Source: Mumia quercus
GTDB taxonomy: Bacteria; Actinomycetota; Actinomycetes; Propionibacteriales; Nocardioidaceae
Assembly: GCF_025506335.1 (NCBI RefSeq)
Contig: NZ_JANZYO010000002.1
Location: forward strand, 296,221 to 360,220
DNA: 64,000 bases
Direction of reading: 5' to 3'
Part shown: positions 20,258-30,782 of the stretch, one piece after another
Layout of the letters: each line of letters starts with the position of its first letter
Position numbering within the stretch: position 1 is the first letter of the stretch
Position numbers and translations under genes: made by a program
Notes under the pieces: generated by a model
The model's input: only the letters and a program-made list of their open reading frames with translations
The model's database searches: none
Told to the model about the DNA's origin: nothing

Positions 20258-21465
20258 CAGGTCCTCACCCCCACGCGGGCGGCGGCGCACGCCCGCTCGT
20301 ACACGCCGGGAAGGGCGGCCAGCAGCCGGTCGACGTCGGCCTCGGTGGTCGTGTGCCCGAGGCTGAAGCGCAGCGAACCGCGTGCCGCGGGCTCCTCCAT
20401 GCCCATAGCGAGGAGGACGTGGCTGGCCTGCGGGACTCCCGCCGTGCAGGCCGATCCAGTGGAGCACTCGATGCCCTGGGCGTCGAGGAGCATGAGGAGC
20501 GAGTCGCCTTCGGCCCCGGGGAACGTCACGTGCGCCACGTGCGGGAGGCGGTGCTGCGGGCCCGCCTGCGGGTCACCGTTGACGACCGCCTCCGGGACGG
20601 CCGTACGGAGTCCGTCGACGAGACGCTGCCGCAGCGCCTCGAGGCGTGCCGACTCTGCGACCCGCCGGCCGACGGTGACCTCGAGCGCGGCGGCGAACGC
20701 GGCGATCGCCGCCGTGTTGAGGGTGCCGGAGCGCAGGTCGCGCTCCTGCCCACCACCGTGCAGCAGCGGGACGGCCTCGACCTCGCGGCGGACGACGAGC
20801 GCCCCGACACCCGTCGGCCCGCCGATCTTGTGCGACGAGACACTCATCGCGTCGAGCCCGCTCGCGGCGAAGTCGACCGGCAGGTAGCCGACCGCCTGGA
20901 CCGCGTCGCTGTGGACCGGGATGCCGTGCTCGGCGGCGCGTGCGACCACCTCCGCGACCGGCTGGACCGTCCCCACCTCGTTGTTGGCCCACATACAGCT
21001 CACGAGCGCCACGTCGGAAGGCATGTGCTCGAGCTGGGCACCGAACGCGTCGAGGTCGAGACGACACTCGCGGTCGACGGCGGCGAGGTCGACGACCGCG
21101 CCCTCGTCCTTGGCCAGCCACGTCAGGGGGTCGAGCACGGCGTGGTGCTCGACGACAGAGGTGATCACGCGGCGGCGCGCCGGGTCGGCCGTGCGCCGCG
21201 ACCAGTACAGGCCCTTGACGGCGAGGTTGTCGGCCTCGGTGCCGCCGGACAAGAAGACGACCTCGCTGGGCCTGGCTCCCAGCAACCGCCCGACGAGCTC
21301 GCGGGCCTCCTCGACCGTACGCCGGGCGGCCCGACCCGAACCGTGCAACGACGAGGGGTTGCCACCCTGCAGCATCGTCGCGTTCATCGCCTCGATCGCC
21401 TCGGGAACCATCGGCGTGGTCGCCGCGTGGTCGAGGTAGGAGATCGGGCTCTGCGCGAAAGTCAT
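20257..21465 (-). CDS. Cysteine desulfurase, NifS/IscS family
   Basis: 402 residues. Class V PLP enzyme: [10 protein letters not shown] start, [40 protein letters not shown] Lys in [12 protein letters not shown] (about 209), [13 protein letters not shown] and the mobile-loop active Cys in [10 protein letters not shown] (about 340). It releases sulfur from cysteine as an enzyme persulfide. First gene of a tightly overlapping operon with mnmA and the MetE-like gene, so tRNA thiolation is the likely main use. Whether it also serves Fe-S assembly cannot be told from sequence. Confidence 0.96.
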   Translation of the reverse strand: MTFAQSPISYLDHAATTPMVPEAIEAMNATMLQGGNPSSLHGSGRAARRTVEEARELVGRLLGARPSEVVFLSGGTEADNLAVKGLYWSRRTADPARRRVITSVVEHHAVLDPLTWLAKDEGAVVDLAAVDRECRLDLDAFGAQLEHMPSDVALVSCMWANNEVGTVQPVAEVVARAAEHGIPVHSDAVQAVGYLPVDFAASGLDAMSVSSHKIGGPTGVGALVVRREVEAVPLLHGGGQERDLRSGTLNTAAIAAFAAALEVTVGRRVAESARLEALRQRLVDGLRTAVPEAVVNGDPQAGPQHRLPHVAHVTFPGAEGDSLLMLLDAQGIECSTGSACTAGVPQASHVLLAMGMEEPAARGSLRFSLGHTTTEADVDRLLAALPGVYERACAAARVGVRT

Positions 21466-21529
21466 GACGAATCCAGACTAGTCGGCCACCTGTCGTGTAC
21501 GTACGCCTGCCGGGTGCCAGGCTGGGTGG

Positions 21530-22805
<1,276 letters not shown>

Positions 22806-22806
22806 C

Positions 22807-23679
22807 ATGGACGTGTCGATGCACCTTCCGCGGTTCGACGTCGCGGGCGGTGCCGCCGCGGTCGCCCCCACGTACGCCGAGGTCGGCGCGATCGCCGACG
22901 GCGGCGGGGTGCGCACGCTGTCGGTGATGGACCACTACTTCCAGATGGAGCACTACGCGGGCGGCCCCACCGACCCGATGCTCGAGGCGTACACGACGCT
23001 CGGGTTCCTCGCCGGGCGGACCGAGCGCGTGGGGCTCCAGGTCCTGGTCACCGGCGTCCCGTACCGGCATCCCGGTCTGCTCGCGAAGATCGTCGCGACG
23101 CTCGACGTGCTCAGCGGAGGTCGCGCCACGCTCGGGATCGGCGCGGGGTGGTACGAGCGCGAGCAGCTCGGGCTCGGCATCCCGGTGTGGCCGGCGGCCG
23201 AGCGGCTCGCGCGGCTCGAGGAGACGCTGCAGATCGTCGCGCAGATGTTCGGCGACGACGACGGCCCGTACGAGGGGCGCTACTACAGGCTCGCGGAGAC
23301 GCTCTGCGAGCCGAAGCCGCTCGGCCCGGTGCCGGTCATGGTCGGTGGCGGCGGCGAGCGCAAGACGTTGCGGCTGGTCGCGCAGTACGCCGACGCGTGC
23401 AACCTGTTCGCGCAGCCCGGGTCCGGGACCGACGGCGTCCGGCACAAGCTCGCGGTGCTGCGCGACCACTGCGACGCGCTCGGGCGCCCGTACGAGGAGG
23501 TCCGCAAGACCATCCTGTGGAACGGTCCCGTGCCCTTCGACGGCTCCTTCACCGACACCTTGGCCTCGTACGCGGAGGTGGGGGTCGACGAGGTGTTCGT
23601 GATGCCGATGGAGGCGGACCTGGTCGCGTTCGCGCGCGGGGTCGTCGACCACGTCGTCGAGCCGGCCGCCGCGCTGTAG
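22807..23679 (+). CDS. LLM-class F420/flavin-dependent oxidoreductase
   Basis: 290 residues beginning MDVSMHLPRF. Luciferase-like monooxygenase fold: VMDHYFQMEHYAGGPTDPMLEAYTTLGFLAG, VLVTGVPYRHPGLLAKIVATLDVLSGGRATLGIGAGWYERE and a PVPVMVGGGGERKTLRLVAQYAD core, which fit the actinobacterial F420-dependent subgroup. F420 as cofactor is inferred from subfamily look and host. Last gene of the SRPBCC-AKR-LLM operon; the epimerase gene beyond it is convergent, 9 bp away. Confidence 0.93.
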   Translation: MDVSMHLPRFDVAGGAAAVAPTYAEVGAIADGGGVRTLSVMDHYFQMEHYAGGPTDPMLEAYTTLGFLAGRTERVGLQVLVTGVPYRHPGLLAKIVATLDVLSGGRATLGIGAGWYEREQLGLGIPVWPAAERLARLEETLQIVAQMFGDDDGPYEGRYYRLAETLCEPKPLGPVPVMVGGGGERKTLRLVAQYADACNLFAQPGSGTDGVRHKLAVLRDHCDALGRPYEEVRKTILWNGPVPFDGSFTDTLASYAEVGVDEVFVMPMEADLVAFARGVVDHVVEPAAAL

Positions 23680-23688
23680 CGCGGGTCG

Positions 23689-24639
23689 TCACAGCCCCTG
23701 CGCGGCCCTCCACGCGTCGAACGCCTGCACAGACGTGTACGCCGGCACGTAGCCGAAGACGGTCTTGAGGCGGGTGTTGTCGAGGACGGGCCGGTACTGG
23801 AGGAACTTCGTCTGCTCCGGGCCGTACTGCGTCAGGCGCAGCGGCTTGGCGACGGCGAGCCCCGCGCGCAGGACCACCTCGGGGATCGGCAGGGTGCCCC
23901 GGCCGAGACGCGCGGCGATCTCGTCGATCGTCAGCGCCCCGTCACCGGCCACGTTGAAGACCCCCGACACGTCGGCGGTCACCGCCCGGACGACGATCGC
24001 GGTGAGGTCGGTGTCCCAGACGAACACGAACGGCGAGTCGGACCCGGCGATCTTGAGCAGCCGCTTCTTGCGGAACAGGTCGGTGATCTGGTTGTCGACC
24101 CGCTCCCCCAGGATCGTGCCGATGCGCAGCACGGTCTGCTCGAGCTCGGGATGGTCGCGGCGCGCGTCGGCCAGCATCTCCTCGACGAGCCGCTTGTGGC
24201 GGCTGTACGCGAAGGCGTCGTTGCCGCGGACCGGCTGGTCCTCGGTGATCCACGCAGGGTTGTCGGCGTGGTACCCGTACGCGGCGCCGCTGGAGGAGAC
24301 GACCAGCCGGCGTACGCCGTGGGCGAGGGCCGCGTCGAGGACGTGGCGGGTGCCGTCGACGTCGACGCGGAACGCGAGGTCGTCGGTCATCCCCGGCGGC
24401 GGATTCACGATCGAGGCGAGGTGGACGACCGTGTCGATCTCGTACGAGGCGACCGCGTCGGAGACCGCCTGGGCGTCGGTGACGTCGACGGTCTCGTACG
24501 TCACCCCCGCGACGCGCTCACGCGGGTCGCGGACATCAGCGCTGACGACCAGCGCTACCCCGGGATCGGCGGCGAGCCCCGGGACGACCGAGGAGCCGAG
24601 GAACCCGGAGCCGCCCGTGACGAGCACACGACGGCTCAT
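23689..24639 (-). CDS. NAD-dependent epimerase/dehydratase family protein (extended SDR)
   Basis: 316 residues. Rossmann motif VTGGSGFLGSS (about 7-17), DVRD acidic cofactor residue, VVHLASIVNPP, catalytic Ser in VVSSSGAAYG and the YSRHK pair (Tyr-x3-Lys). Extended short-chain dehydrogenase acting on a nucleotide sugar or similar hydroxylated substrate. The ATG overlaps the stop of the upstream BASS transporter gene, so the two are co-translated. The substrate may be what the transporter moves, but nothing in the sequence identifies it. Confidence 0.9.
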   Translation of the reverse strand: MSRRVLVTGGSGFLGSSVVPGLAADPGVALVVSADVRDPRERVAGVTYETVDVTDAQAVSDAVASYEIDTVVHLASIVNPPPGMTDDLAFRVDVDGTRHVLDAALAHGVRRLVVSSSGAAYGYHADNPAWITEDQPVRGNDAFAYSRHKRLVEEMLADARRDHPELEQTVLRIGTILGERVDNQITDLFRKKRLLKIAGSDSPFVFVWDTDLTAIVVRAVTADVSGVFNVAGDGALTIDEIAARLGRGTLPIPEVVLRAGLAVAKPLRLTQYGPEQTKFLQYRPVLDNTRLKTVFGYVPAYTSVQAFDAWRAAQGL

Positions 24640-25583
24640 GCGGCGACCTCCGTCCGCTCCTCACGTACGGGCCGTCGTGCCCACAGGGAGGCGACGACGA
24701 GCCCGGCGATGATGTCCCAGATCCCCCACCAGGCGGCGACGAGCGCCATCCCGCCGAGGCCGTCGAAGAACTCGAACACGAGCAGCAGCCCGAGCCCGGC
24801 GTTGCGGATGCCGACCTCGAAGGTCATCGCGCGCGTGCTCCGGTCGGGCAGGCGAGCGCTCCGCGCGATGCCGTACCCGAGGGCCATCGCCAGCGCGTCG
24901 TGCAGGAAGACCGCGATCACCACGACGCCGATGTAGGCGACGAAGATGTCCCAGTTCGTCGAGATGCCGACGAGGATGATCGCGCCGAGGGCGAGGAACG
25001 CGACCTTGCTGACGATCCCGTGCGCGCGGGCGGCGAGGCCCGGCCACAGGCGCGCGACGGTGATGCCGAGGACGAACGGCAGGCCGATCACGAGCACGAC
25101 TTCGCTCAGCATGTCCCAGGGCGTCACCTCGATGGTCTCGAGGAAGTCCTTGCCGCTGGGGTGCAGGCCGCCCCAGAACGCGAAGTTGAGCGGCATGAGG
25201 AAGATCGCCAGCACGTTGCCGACCGAGGTCATCGCGACGGAGAGCGCGACGTCGCCGCGGGCGCGGTGCGTGAGGATGTTGGAGACGTTGCCGGGCGGGC
25301 AGCACGCCACGAGGATCATGCCGAGCGCGACCGAGCCCCGGACGTTGAGCGCCAGGGTCAGGACGAAGGTGATCGCCGGGAGCAGCAAGAACTGGCCGGC
25401 GATCGCGACGCCCATCGCCAGCGGCTTGCGGGCGGCGGCCCGGAAGTCCTCGAGGCGGGTGTCGAGCGCGATGCCGAACAGGATCGTGCCGATGACGATC
25501 TTGAGCAGCGTCAGCGACGACTCGTTGAAGGTGATGCTGATCGCGTCGACGTCGCCGGCGGCGAGCAGAGCGAGGTCGGTCAC
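24636..25583 (-). CDS. BASS-family (bile acid:Na+ symporter-like) transporter
   Basis: 315 residues from a GTG with GAGGAG seven bases upstream. Nine or ten hydrophobic helices. The family core is clear: VACCPPGNVSNILTHRARGDVALSVAMTSVGNVLAIFLMP in the first half and FEVGIRNAGLGLLL in the second. Sodium-coupled uptake of an organic anion is the usual role. An arsenite role (Acr3) is unlikely because Acr3 signature residues are absent. In operon with the SDR gene downstream. Confidence 0.9.
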   Translation of the reverse strand: MTDLALLAAGDVDAISITFNESSLTLLKIVIGTILFGIALDTRLEDFRAAARKPLAMGVAIAGQFLLLPAITFVLTLALNVRGSVALGMILVACCPPGNVSNILTHRARGDVALSVAMTSVGNVLAIFLMPLNFAFWGGLHPSGKDFLETIEVTPWDMLSEVVLVIGLPFVLGITVARLWPGLAARAHGIVSKVAFLALGAIILVGISTNWDIFVAYIGVVVIAVFLHDALAMALGYGIARSARLPDRSTRAMTFEVGIRNAGLGLLLVFEFFDGLGGMALVAAWWGIWDIIAGLVVASLWARRPVREERTEVAA

Positions 25584-25669
25584 GAGGGCTCCTCGGGGGC
25601 GGTACAGGCGGTGTGACCTAAGGCACGCGGCTCAGTGTGCCAGACCACATCCGCGGGCCCGACGCGTGC

Positions 25670-28600
25670 TCACCGGAAGTCCCGCGACACCGTGCGCATC
25701 GTGATCGGCAGCCGCTCCAGCCGGTCGGCGTGCAGGTTGGTCGCGCCGTCGCGCCGCTCCACGATCCCCCGGACGATCAGCGCGCTGGAGTCACGGGCCA
25801 CCCGTCGGTAGCGCGACCACAGTCCGGCCGTGCAGATCACGTTGAGCATGCCGGTCTCGTCCTCGAGGTTGAGGAACGTGACTCCCCCGGCGGTCGCCGG
25901 CCGCTGCCGGTGCGTCACCAGCCCCGCGACCTCGACGCGCGACCCCGGCTCCACCCCCGCGAGGTCCGCGACCCGCAGCACCCCGCGTACGCGCATCGCG
26001 TCGCGGACGTGGTCCATCGGGTGGCTGTCCGGGGCGATCGTGGTCGCCCACAGGTCGGCCATCGTGACCTCGGCGTCGCTCATCCCCGGCAGCATCGGCG
26101 CCTCGCTGAGCACCGTCGTCCCCTCGAGCTGACCGGGGCTCTCCTGCGCGGCCGGGCCCGCCGACCACAACGCCTCGCGCCGCGACAGCCCGAACCCCTC
26201 GAACGCCCCCGCCGTCGCCAGCGCCTCCACCTGCGCCGACGTCAGGGCGACCCGACGCGTGAGGTCGGTCATCGACGCGTACGCTCCGCCGCGGGCGCGT
26301 TCGGCGACGATCCGCTCCGCCGCGTCCTCACCCACCGAGGTGACGCCCGCGAGCCCGAGCCGTACGACGAACCGTCCGTCGCGGCGGTGCCACACGTGGT
26401 CGAACGGCGCGTCCGGGTCGAAGTCGCCGACCGGCGGCTGGTCCTGCAGGAGGCAGGAGTCATGGCCGGACGCCTCGCGAGTCACCCGCGAGTGCGCGAG
26501 GAGTGACTCGCGGGTGCGCGCGGAGTGGCTCGCGGGCTCGAGGTCGGCCTGGGCGCCGGAGAGGTTCACGTCCGGGCGCAGCACCTCCACGCCGTGGCGC
26601 CGGGCGTCCGCGACGAGACTCGCCGGCGAGTAGAACCCCATCGGCTGCGCCCGCAGCAGCCCTGCGAGGAAGGCGCCGGGGTAGTGCAGCCGCAGCCACG
26701 TGCTCGCGTACACCAGCAGCGCGAAGCTGATCGAGTGGGACTCGGCGAACCCGAAGCTCGCGAACGCCTCGATCCGCAGGTAGATCTCGTCGGCGAGGTC
26801 GCCGGTGATGCCGTGCGCGGCCATCCCCGCGTACAGCTTCGCCCGGAGCCGCTCGATCTTCTCGACACCCCGCTTGGACCCCATCGCCCGCCGCAGCAGG
26901 TCGGCGTCGTCGCCGGTGCAGCCGCCGATCTGCATCGCGATCTGCATGAGCTGCTCCTGGAACAGCGGCACCCCGAGCGTGCGGCGCAGCACCGGCTCGA
27001 GCGCCGGGTGGAGGTAGGTGATCGCCTCCTCCCCCGTCCGCCGCCGGATGAACGGGTGCACCGCACCGCCCTGGATCGGCCCCGGCCGGATCAGCGCGAT
27101 CTCGCAGACCAGGTCGTAGAACTCGCGCGGCTTCAGCCGGGGCAGCGTCCCGATCTGCGCCCGGCTCTCCACCTGGAACACCCCGACCGAGTCGCCGCGG
27201 CAGAGCTGGTCGTAGACCCCCTTCTCCTCCTTCGGGATCGACGCCAGGCTCCACTGCTCGCCCACGTGCTCGGCCACGATGTCGAACGTGTGCTGGATGG
27301 CGCCGAGCATCCCGAGGCCGAGCAGGTCGAACTTGACCAGCCCCATCCAGGCGCAGTCGTCCTTGTCCCACTGCAGGACGGTGCGGTCCTCCATGCGGGC
27401 GTGCTCGATCGGGCACACCTCCCCCACCGGCCGGTCGGTGAGCACCATCCCTCCGGAGTGGATGCCGAGGTGGCGCGGTGCCTTGAGGAGCTGGTCGGCC
27501 AGGTCGAGCACCGGCTCGGGGACGTCCTCGGTCGCCTCGTCACGCGGCAGGCTGCTCCAGCGGTCGATCTGCTTGGACCACGCGTCCTGCTGCCCCTGGG
27601 AGTAGCCGAGCGCCTTGGCCATGTCACGGACGGCCGACTTCGGCCGGTACGAGATGACGTTGGCGACCTGCGCGGCGTTGTGGCGCCCGTACTGCGCGTA
27701 CACCCACTGGATCACCTCCTCGCGCCGGTCGGAGTCGAAGTCGACGTCGATGTCCGGCTCCTCCTCGCGGCTGGCCGACAGGAACCGCTCGAACGGCAGG
27801 TCGAACTTCACCGAGTCGACCGCGGTGATGCCGAGCGCGTAGCAGACGGCGGAGTTCGCCGCCGAGCCTCGGCCCTGGCAGAGGATCCCGCGGCTCTTCG
27901 CGAACGCGACGATGTCGTGGACGATGAGGAAGTAGCCCGGGAAGTCGAGCTCCTCGATCACCGCGAGCTCGGCCTCGAGCCGCTCGTACGTGCTGGGCGG
28001 GGCGTCGCGGTAGAGCTCCGCGGCACCTCGGCGTACGAGCTCGCGCAGCCACGACATCGGCGTGTGGCCGGCCGGGACCTTCTGCTTCGGCAGCCGCGGC
28101 TTGGCGCGCCGCAGCTCGAACGCGAGGTCCGCGGCCACCTCCGCCGTCCGCTCGACCGCGCCGGGGTAGCGGGCGAACAGGCGCGCCATCTCGGCGCCGG
28201 AACGCAGGTGCGGCGGACCGGCCGCGGGCAGCCAGCCGTCCATCGCGTCCAGGCTGCGCCGCGCCCGGACCGCGGCGACCGCCCCCGCGAGCCGCCGGTC
28301 CTCGGGTGTCGCCGCGTGCACGTTGCCGGTCGCCACGACGGGCAGGCCGAGCCGCTCGGCGATCGCCGCGAGCGCGTCGTTGCGCACCGAGTCGTACGGG
28401 TCGCCGTGGTCGGTGAGCTCGACGAGGACCTGGTCGGCGCCGAACCGGTCGAGCAGCGCCCGCACCTCCTTCTCGGCAGCCACGTCGTCGACGTCCGTGC
28501 CGGACGGTCCTACGAGCGCGCGGCGTACGGCGCCCTTGCGGCAGCCGGTCAGCACCACCGCGTGCCGGCCGAGCCGGTCCGCGAGGTCGTCGAGGTCGTA

Positions 28601-29146
28601 CGCCGGCTTGCCCTTCTCCCCTCCGGCGAGGTGCGCAGCGGTGAGCGCACCGGCGAGGCGGTGATAGCCCTCCTGCCCCCGGGCCAGCACGAGCAGGTGC
28701 GTGCCCTCGGGGTCGGCGGCGCCGTTCTGGGGCCCGGACAGGCCGAGCGACAGCTCCGCCCCGAACACCGTCGGCAGACCGTGCACCGCAGCCGCCTCCG
28801 CCATCCGGACCACTCCGTAGAACCCGTCGTGGTCGGTCAGCGCCAGCCCGGCCAGCCGCAGCCGCACCGCCTCCTCCACCAGCGCCTCGGGGCTGCTCGC
28901 GCCGTCGAGGAAGCTGAAGTCGGAGTGCGCGTGCAGCTCGGCGTACCCGACGTACGGCTCGTCGGGTGCGGGCACCTCGAGCGCCTCGGTCGGTGCGTAC
29001 GGGGCGCGCTTGCGCGAGAACGCCGGGCCGTCCCCGCCGTCGGGTACGTCGAAGCCCTCGGGCGCCGGGTGCTCCTCCGGCAGCAGCCGTCCCGACAGCC
29101 GGCGCTCGAGCTCCGACCAGGGCATGTCCGGGTTGTTGAACCCCAT
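25670..29146 (-). CDS. dnaE2: Error-prone DNA polymerase DnaE2
   Basis: 1158 residues. The PHP domain opens with YAELHAHSDFSFLDGASSPE (about 67-86). The C-family polymerase core carries the catalytic acids in EPDIDVDFDSDRREEV (about 462-477), then YGRHNAAQVANVISYRPKSAVRDMAKALGY, RPGPIQGGAVHPFIRR and LFQEQLMQIAMQIGG. The C-terminal OB domain ends with NLEDETGMLNVI. The variable linker near 868-888 contains an in-frame DNA repeat. Partner of ImuA and ImuB in the SOS mutasome that performs damage-induced translesion synthesis. GGAGGAGG lies about 11 bases before the ATG. It follows imuB by 85 bp, a gap filled by a palindromic repeat. Confidence 0.96.
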   Translation of the reverse strand: MGFNNPDMPWSELERRLSGRLLPEEHPAPEGFDVPDGGDGPAFSRKRAPYAPTEALEVPAPDEPYVGYAELHAHSDFSFLDGASSPEALVEEAVRLRLAGLALTDHDGFYGVVRMAEAAAVHGLPTVFGAELSLGLSGPQNGAADPEGTHLLVLARGQEGYHRLAGALTAAHLAGGEKGKPAYDLDDLADRLGRHAVVLTGCRKGAVRRALVGPSGTDVDDVAAEKEVRALLDRFGADQVLVELTDHGDPYDSVRNDALAAIAERLGLPVVATGNVHAATPEDRRLAGAVAAVRARRSLDAMDGWLPAAGPPHLRSGAEMARLFARYPGAVERTAEVAADLAFELRRAKPRLPKQKVPAGHTPMSWLRELVRRGAAELYRDAPPSTYERLEAELAVIEELDFPGYFLIVHDIVAFAKSRGILCQGRGSAANSAVCYALGITAVDSVKFDLPFERFLSASREEEPDIDVDFDSDRREEVIQWVYAQYGRHNAAQVANVISYRPKSAVRDMAKALGYSQGQQDAWSKQIDRWSSLPRDEATEDVPEPVLDLADQLLKAPRHLGIHSGGMVLTDRPVGEVCPIEHARMEDRTVLQWDKDDCAWMGLVKFDLLGLGMLGAIQHTFDIVAEHVGEQWSLASIPKEEKGVYDQLCRGDSVGVFQVESRAQIGTLPRLKPREFYDLVCEIALIRPGPIQGGAVHPFIRRRTGEEAITYLHPALEPVLRRTLGVPLFQEQLMQIAMQIGGCTGDDADLLRRAMGSKRGVEKIERLRAKLYAGMAAHGITGDLADEIYLRIEAFASFGFAESHSISFALLVYASTWLRLHYPGAFLAGLLRAQPMGFYSPASLVADARRHGVEVLRPDVNLSGAQADLEPASHSARTRESLLAHSRVTREASGHDSCLLQDQPPVGDFDPDAPFDHVWHRRDGRFVVRLGLAGVTSVGEDAAERIVAERARGGAYASMTDLTRRVALTSAQVEALATAGAFEGFGLSRREALWSAGPAAQESPGQLEGTTVLSEAPMLPGMSDAEVTMADLWATTIAPDSHPMDHVRDAMRVRGVLRVADLAGVEPGSRVEVAGLVTHRQRPATAGGVTFLNLEDETGMLNVICTAGLWSRYRRVARDSSALIVRGIVERRDGATNLHADRLERLPITMRTVSRDFR
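26483..26537. repeat. Palindromic plus tandem repeat inside the dnaE2 coding sequence
   Basis: An 11-bp perfect inverted repeat (26483-26493 with 26506-26516, core ACCCGCGAGT) sits next to an imperfect 22-bp tandem duplication (26494-26515 and 26516-26537, three mismatches). The frame stays open and it encodes about 19 residues with repeated RTRES / RVTRE in the linker before the last polymerase domain. It looks like a small palindromic element tolerated in a variable linker. Confidence 0.6.
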
Positions 29147-29170
29147 AGGTCAGGTCACCTCCTCCCTCCT

Positions 29171-29216
29171 GACGTCATACGTTCAGCGGGTCGGGACCCC
29201 CGTTGCGTATGACGTC
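29171..29216. repeat. 46-bp palindromic repeat, copy A (imuB-dnaE2 gap)
   Basis: GACGTCATACG and its exact complement flank a 24-base centre containing GGGTC-GG-GACCC. It occupies most of the 85-bp space between imuB and dnaE2. Two further copies with the same ends and the same 24-base spacing are at 56742-56787 and 57796-57841. Within an operon it could form an RNA hairpin that changes expression of dnaE2. Confidence 0.8.
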
Positions 29217-29231
29217 CCGACGTGGCTCCGC

Positions 29232-30782
29232 TCAGTCGTAGCGGGCTTCCACGCACCAGGCGCCGTCGCTGACCCGCAGCAGCCAGGCGCTGCCGTCGAC
29301 GCCGACGATCTGGAACCGTGCCGCACGCACCGCCTGCTCGGCGTCCCACCAGCGCTCGTCGACCGGCCACGGCCCCGTCCACGCCGCGACGGGTTGCAGC
29401 CGCTCCTCGACGCCGAAGCGCGCCGGCGCCGCCGTCACCATCCCCCGCTCGCTCACGGCGACCTGCTGGCCCGAGGCCCCGACCACCCGAGCCGGACGGG
29501 GCGGGTCGTACACGGTGGCCGGAGCCGGGGCGGGCAGGCTTCCCGGCCACGGCGGGACCGGCGACCGCTCGGCGGTGAGCGGGTCGCCCCAGGGCACCAG
29601 CGTCTGCCGGTCCGACGGGCTCCTCCCGCCGCCCACGACGGCCGACACCACCGCCTCCCGGCCCAGCATGCTCTGCACCTTCGACGCCGCGCGGTGGACG
29701 CGTGCGTCGGCACCGCTCCCCCACAGGCCTTCGGCGTGGTCGGTGACCGGGGCGACGTCGGCCGGGACGAACCGCACCGCGCTCACCGGCGCGCCCACCG
29801 CCGACACCGCACCGGCCGGCCCCGGACGTGCCTGCAGCTGCCAGCGCACGCGGTCGACGAGGTCGCCGGCGTCGAACCACCGCGGGTGCAGCCACTGCCG
29901 CTCGGCGGTCTCGCCCTGCTCGGTGTGCACCTCGATCCAGACGCTGGTGCACACCATCTGCCGCGCGGCGATCGCGGACACGAACGCCTCCGCCGTACGC
30001 CGCACGCTGAAGGCGACCGCCTCCGCGTCCTCCAGCGGCGGCTCGAACCTGACCTCGCGCTCGAGGTCCGACGGCGGGCGCCGTCCCGCGAAGGGCCGGT
30101 CGTCGACCCCGCGGGCGAGCCGGTGCGCGAGCGCACCGTCGTCGCCGAACCGGGTGCGGACGTCGGTCGGCGGCAGCGCGGCGAACGCACCGAGTGTACG
30201 CAGCCCGAGCCGCTGCAGGAGGCTCACCAGCTCGGGCCGGTCGAGCACACCCACCGGCAGGTCGCGCAGGAACGCCCCCGCCTCCCCCGGCGGGACGACC
30301 ACGCAGTCTTGCGGGAGCGCCTGGCGTGCCGCCTGCTCGGCGGCGAAGACCGCGTCGGCGACACCGAACCGGACGTCGTCGACACCGAGCTCGACGAGCC
30401 GCTCCGCCAGCACCGCCGCCGCATGCTCCTCGCCGCCGAAGTAGCGACCCGGGCCCGTCACCCGCACGGCGCACGTCCCCGGGCGCAGCGGCTGGACCCC
30501 GGGCGCGATCTCCTCCACGGCGGCCAGCACCGGCTCGAACGCGCGGACGTCCAGAGCAGGGTCGTAGTCGAGGGTCACGAGGTCGGGGCACCGGGCCTGC
30601 GCGTCACGCATCCGCTGACCGCGGCGCACCCCGTCGGCGCGCGCCGAGGCCGAGCACGCCCGCACCTCTCCGTGCTCGAACAGCGCGATCGGCGCCCCGC
30701 GCGGGAGATCGACCCCGGCCCCGGTGTGCGTCACCGCCCGGACCGGCCAGTCCGGGCACCACAGCACGAGGGTGCGCGTCAT
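29232..30782 (-). CDS. imuB: ImuB, inactive Y-family polymerase-like mutasome subunit
   Basis: 516 residues from the ATG at 30782, sharing one base with the imuA stop. Y-family fold: LVLWCPDWPVRAV opening, ARADGVRRGQRMRDAQARCPDL, RYFGGEEHAAAVLAERL, FGVADAVFAA and the LQRLGLRTLGAFAALPPTDVRTRFGDDG hairpin. The acidic catalytic residues of active Y polymerases are missing at the first motif (CPDWP instead of D-x-D-x-F-F), as is usual for ImuB. It bridges the beta clamp, ImuA and DnaE2. Middle gene of the imuA-imuB-dnaE2 cassette, SOS-controlled from the LexA box before imuA. Confidence 0.94.
   Translation of the reverse strand: MTRTLVLWCPDWPVRAVTHTGAGVDLPRGAPIALFEHGEVRACSASARADGVRRGQRMRDAQARCPDLVTLDYDPALDVRAFEPVLAAVEEIAPGVQPLRPGTCAVRVTGPGRYFGGEEHAAAVLAERLVELGVDDVRFGVADAVFAAEQAARQALPQDCVVVPPGEAGAFLRDLPVGVLDRPELVSLLQRLGLRTLGAFAALPPTDVRTRFGDDGALAHRLARGVDDRPFAGRRPPSDLEREVRFEPPLEDAEAVAFSVRRTAEAFVSAIAARQMVCTSVWIEVHTEQGETAERQWLHPRWFDAGDLVDRVRWQLQARPGPAGAVSAVGAPVSAVRFVPADVAPVTDHAEGLWGSGADARVHRAASKVQSMLGREAVVSAVVGGGRSPSDRQTLVPWGDPLTAERSPVPPWPGSLPAPAPATVYDPPRPARVVGASGQQVAVSERGMVTAAPARFGVEERLQPVAAWTGPWPVDERWWDAEQAVRAARFQIVGVDGSAWLLRVSDGAWCVEARYD

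Noticed and set aside
24636-25583. Arsenite transporter (Acr3/ArsB) for the BASS-like gene
   Set aside because: The CCPPGNVSNILTHRARGD block is that of BASS symporters, and no ars genes are nearby.
26525-29212. Long plus-strand open frame (895 codons) opposite dnaE2
   Set aside because: It is the antisense shadow of dnaE2, kept open by high third-position GC; the minus strand has the full polymerase motifs.
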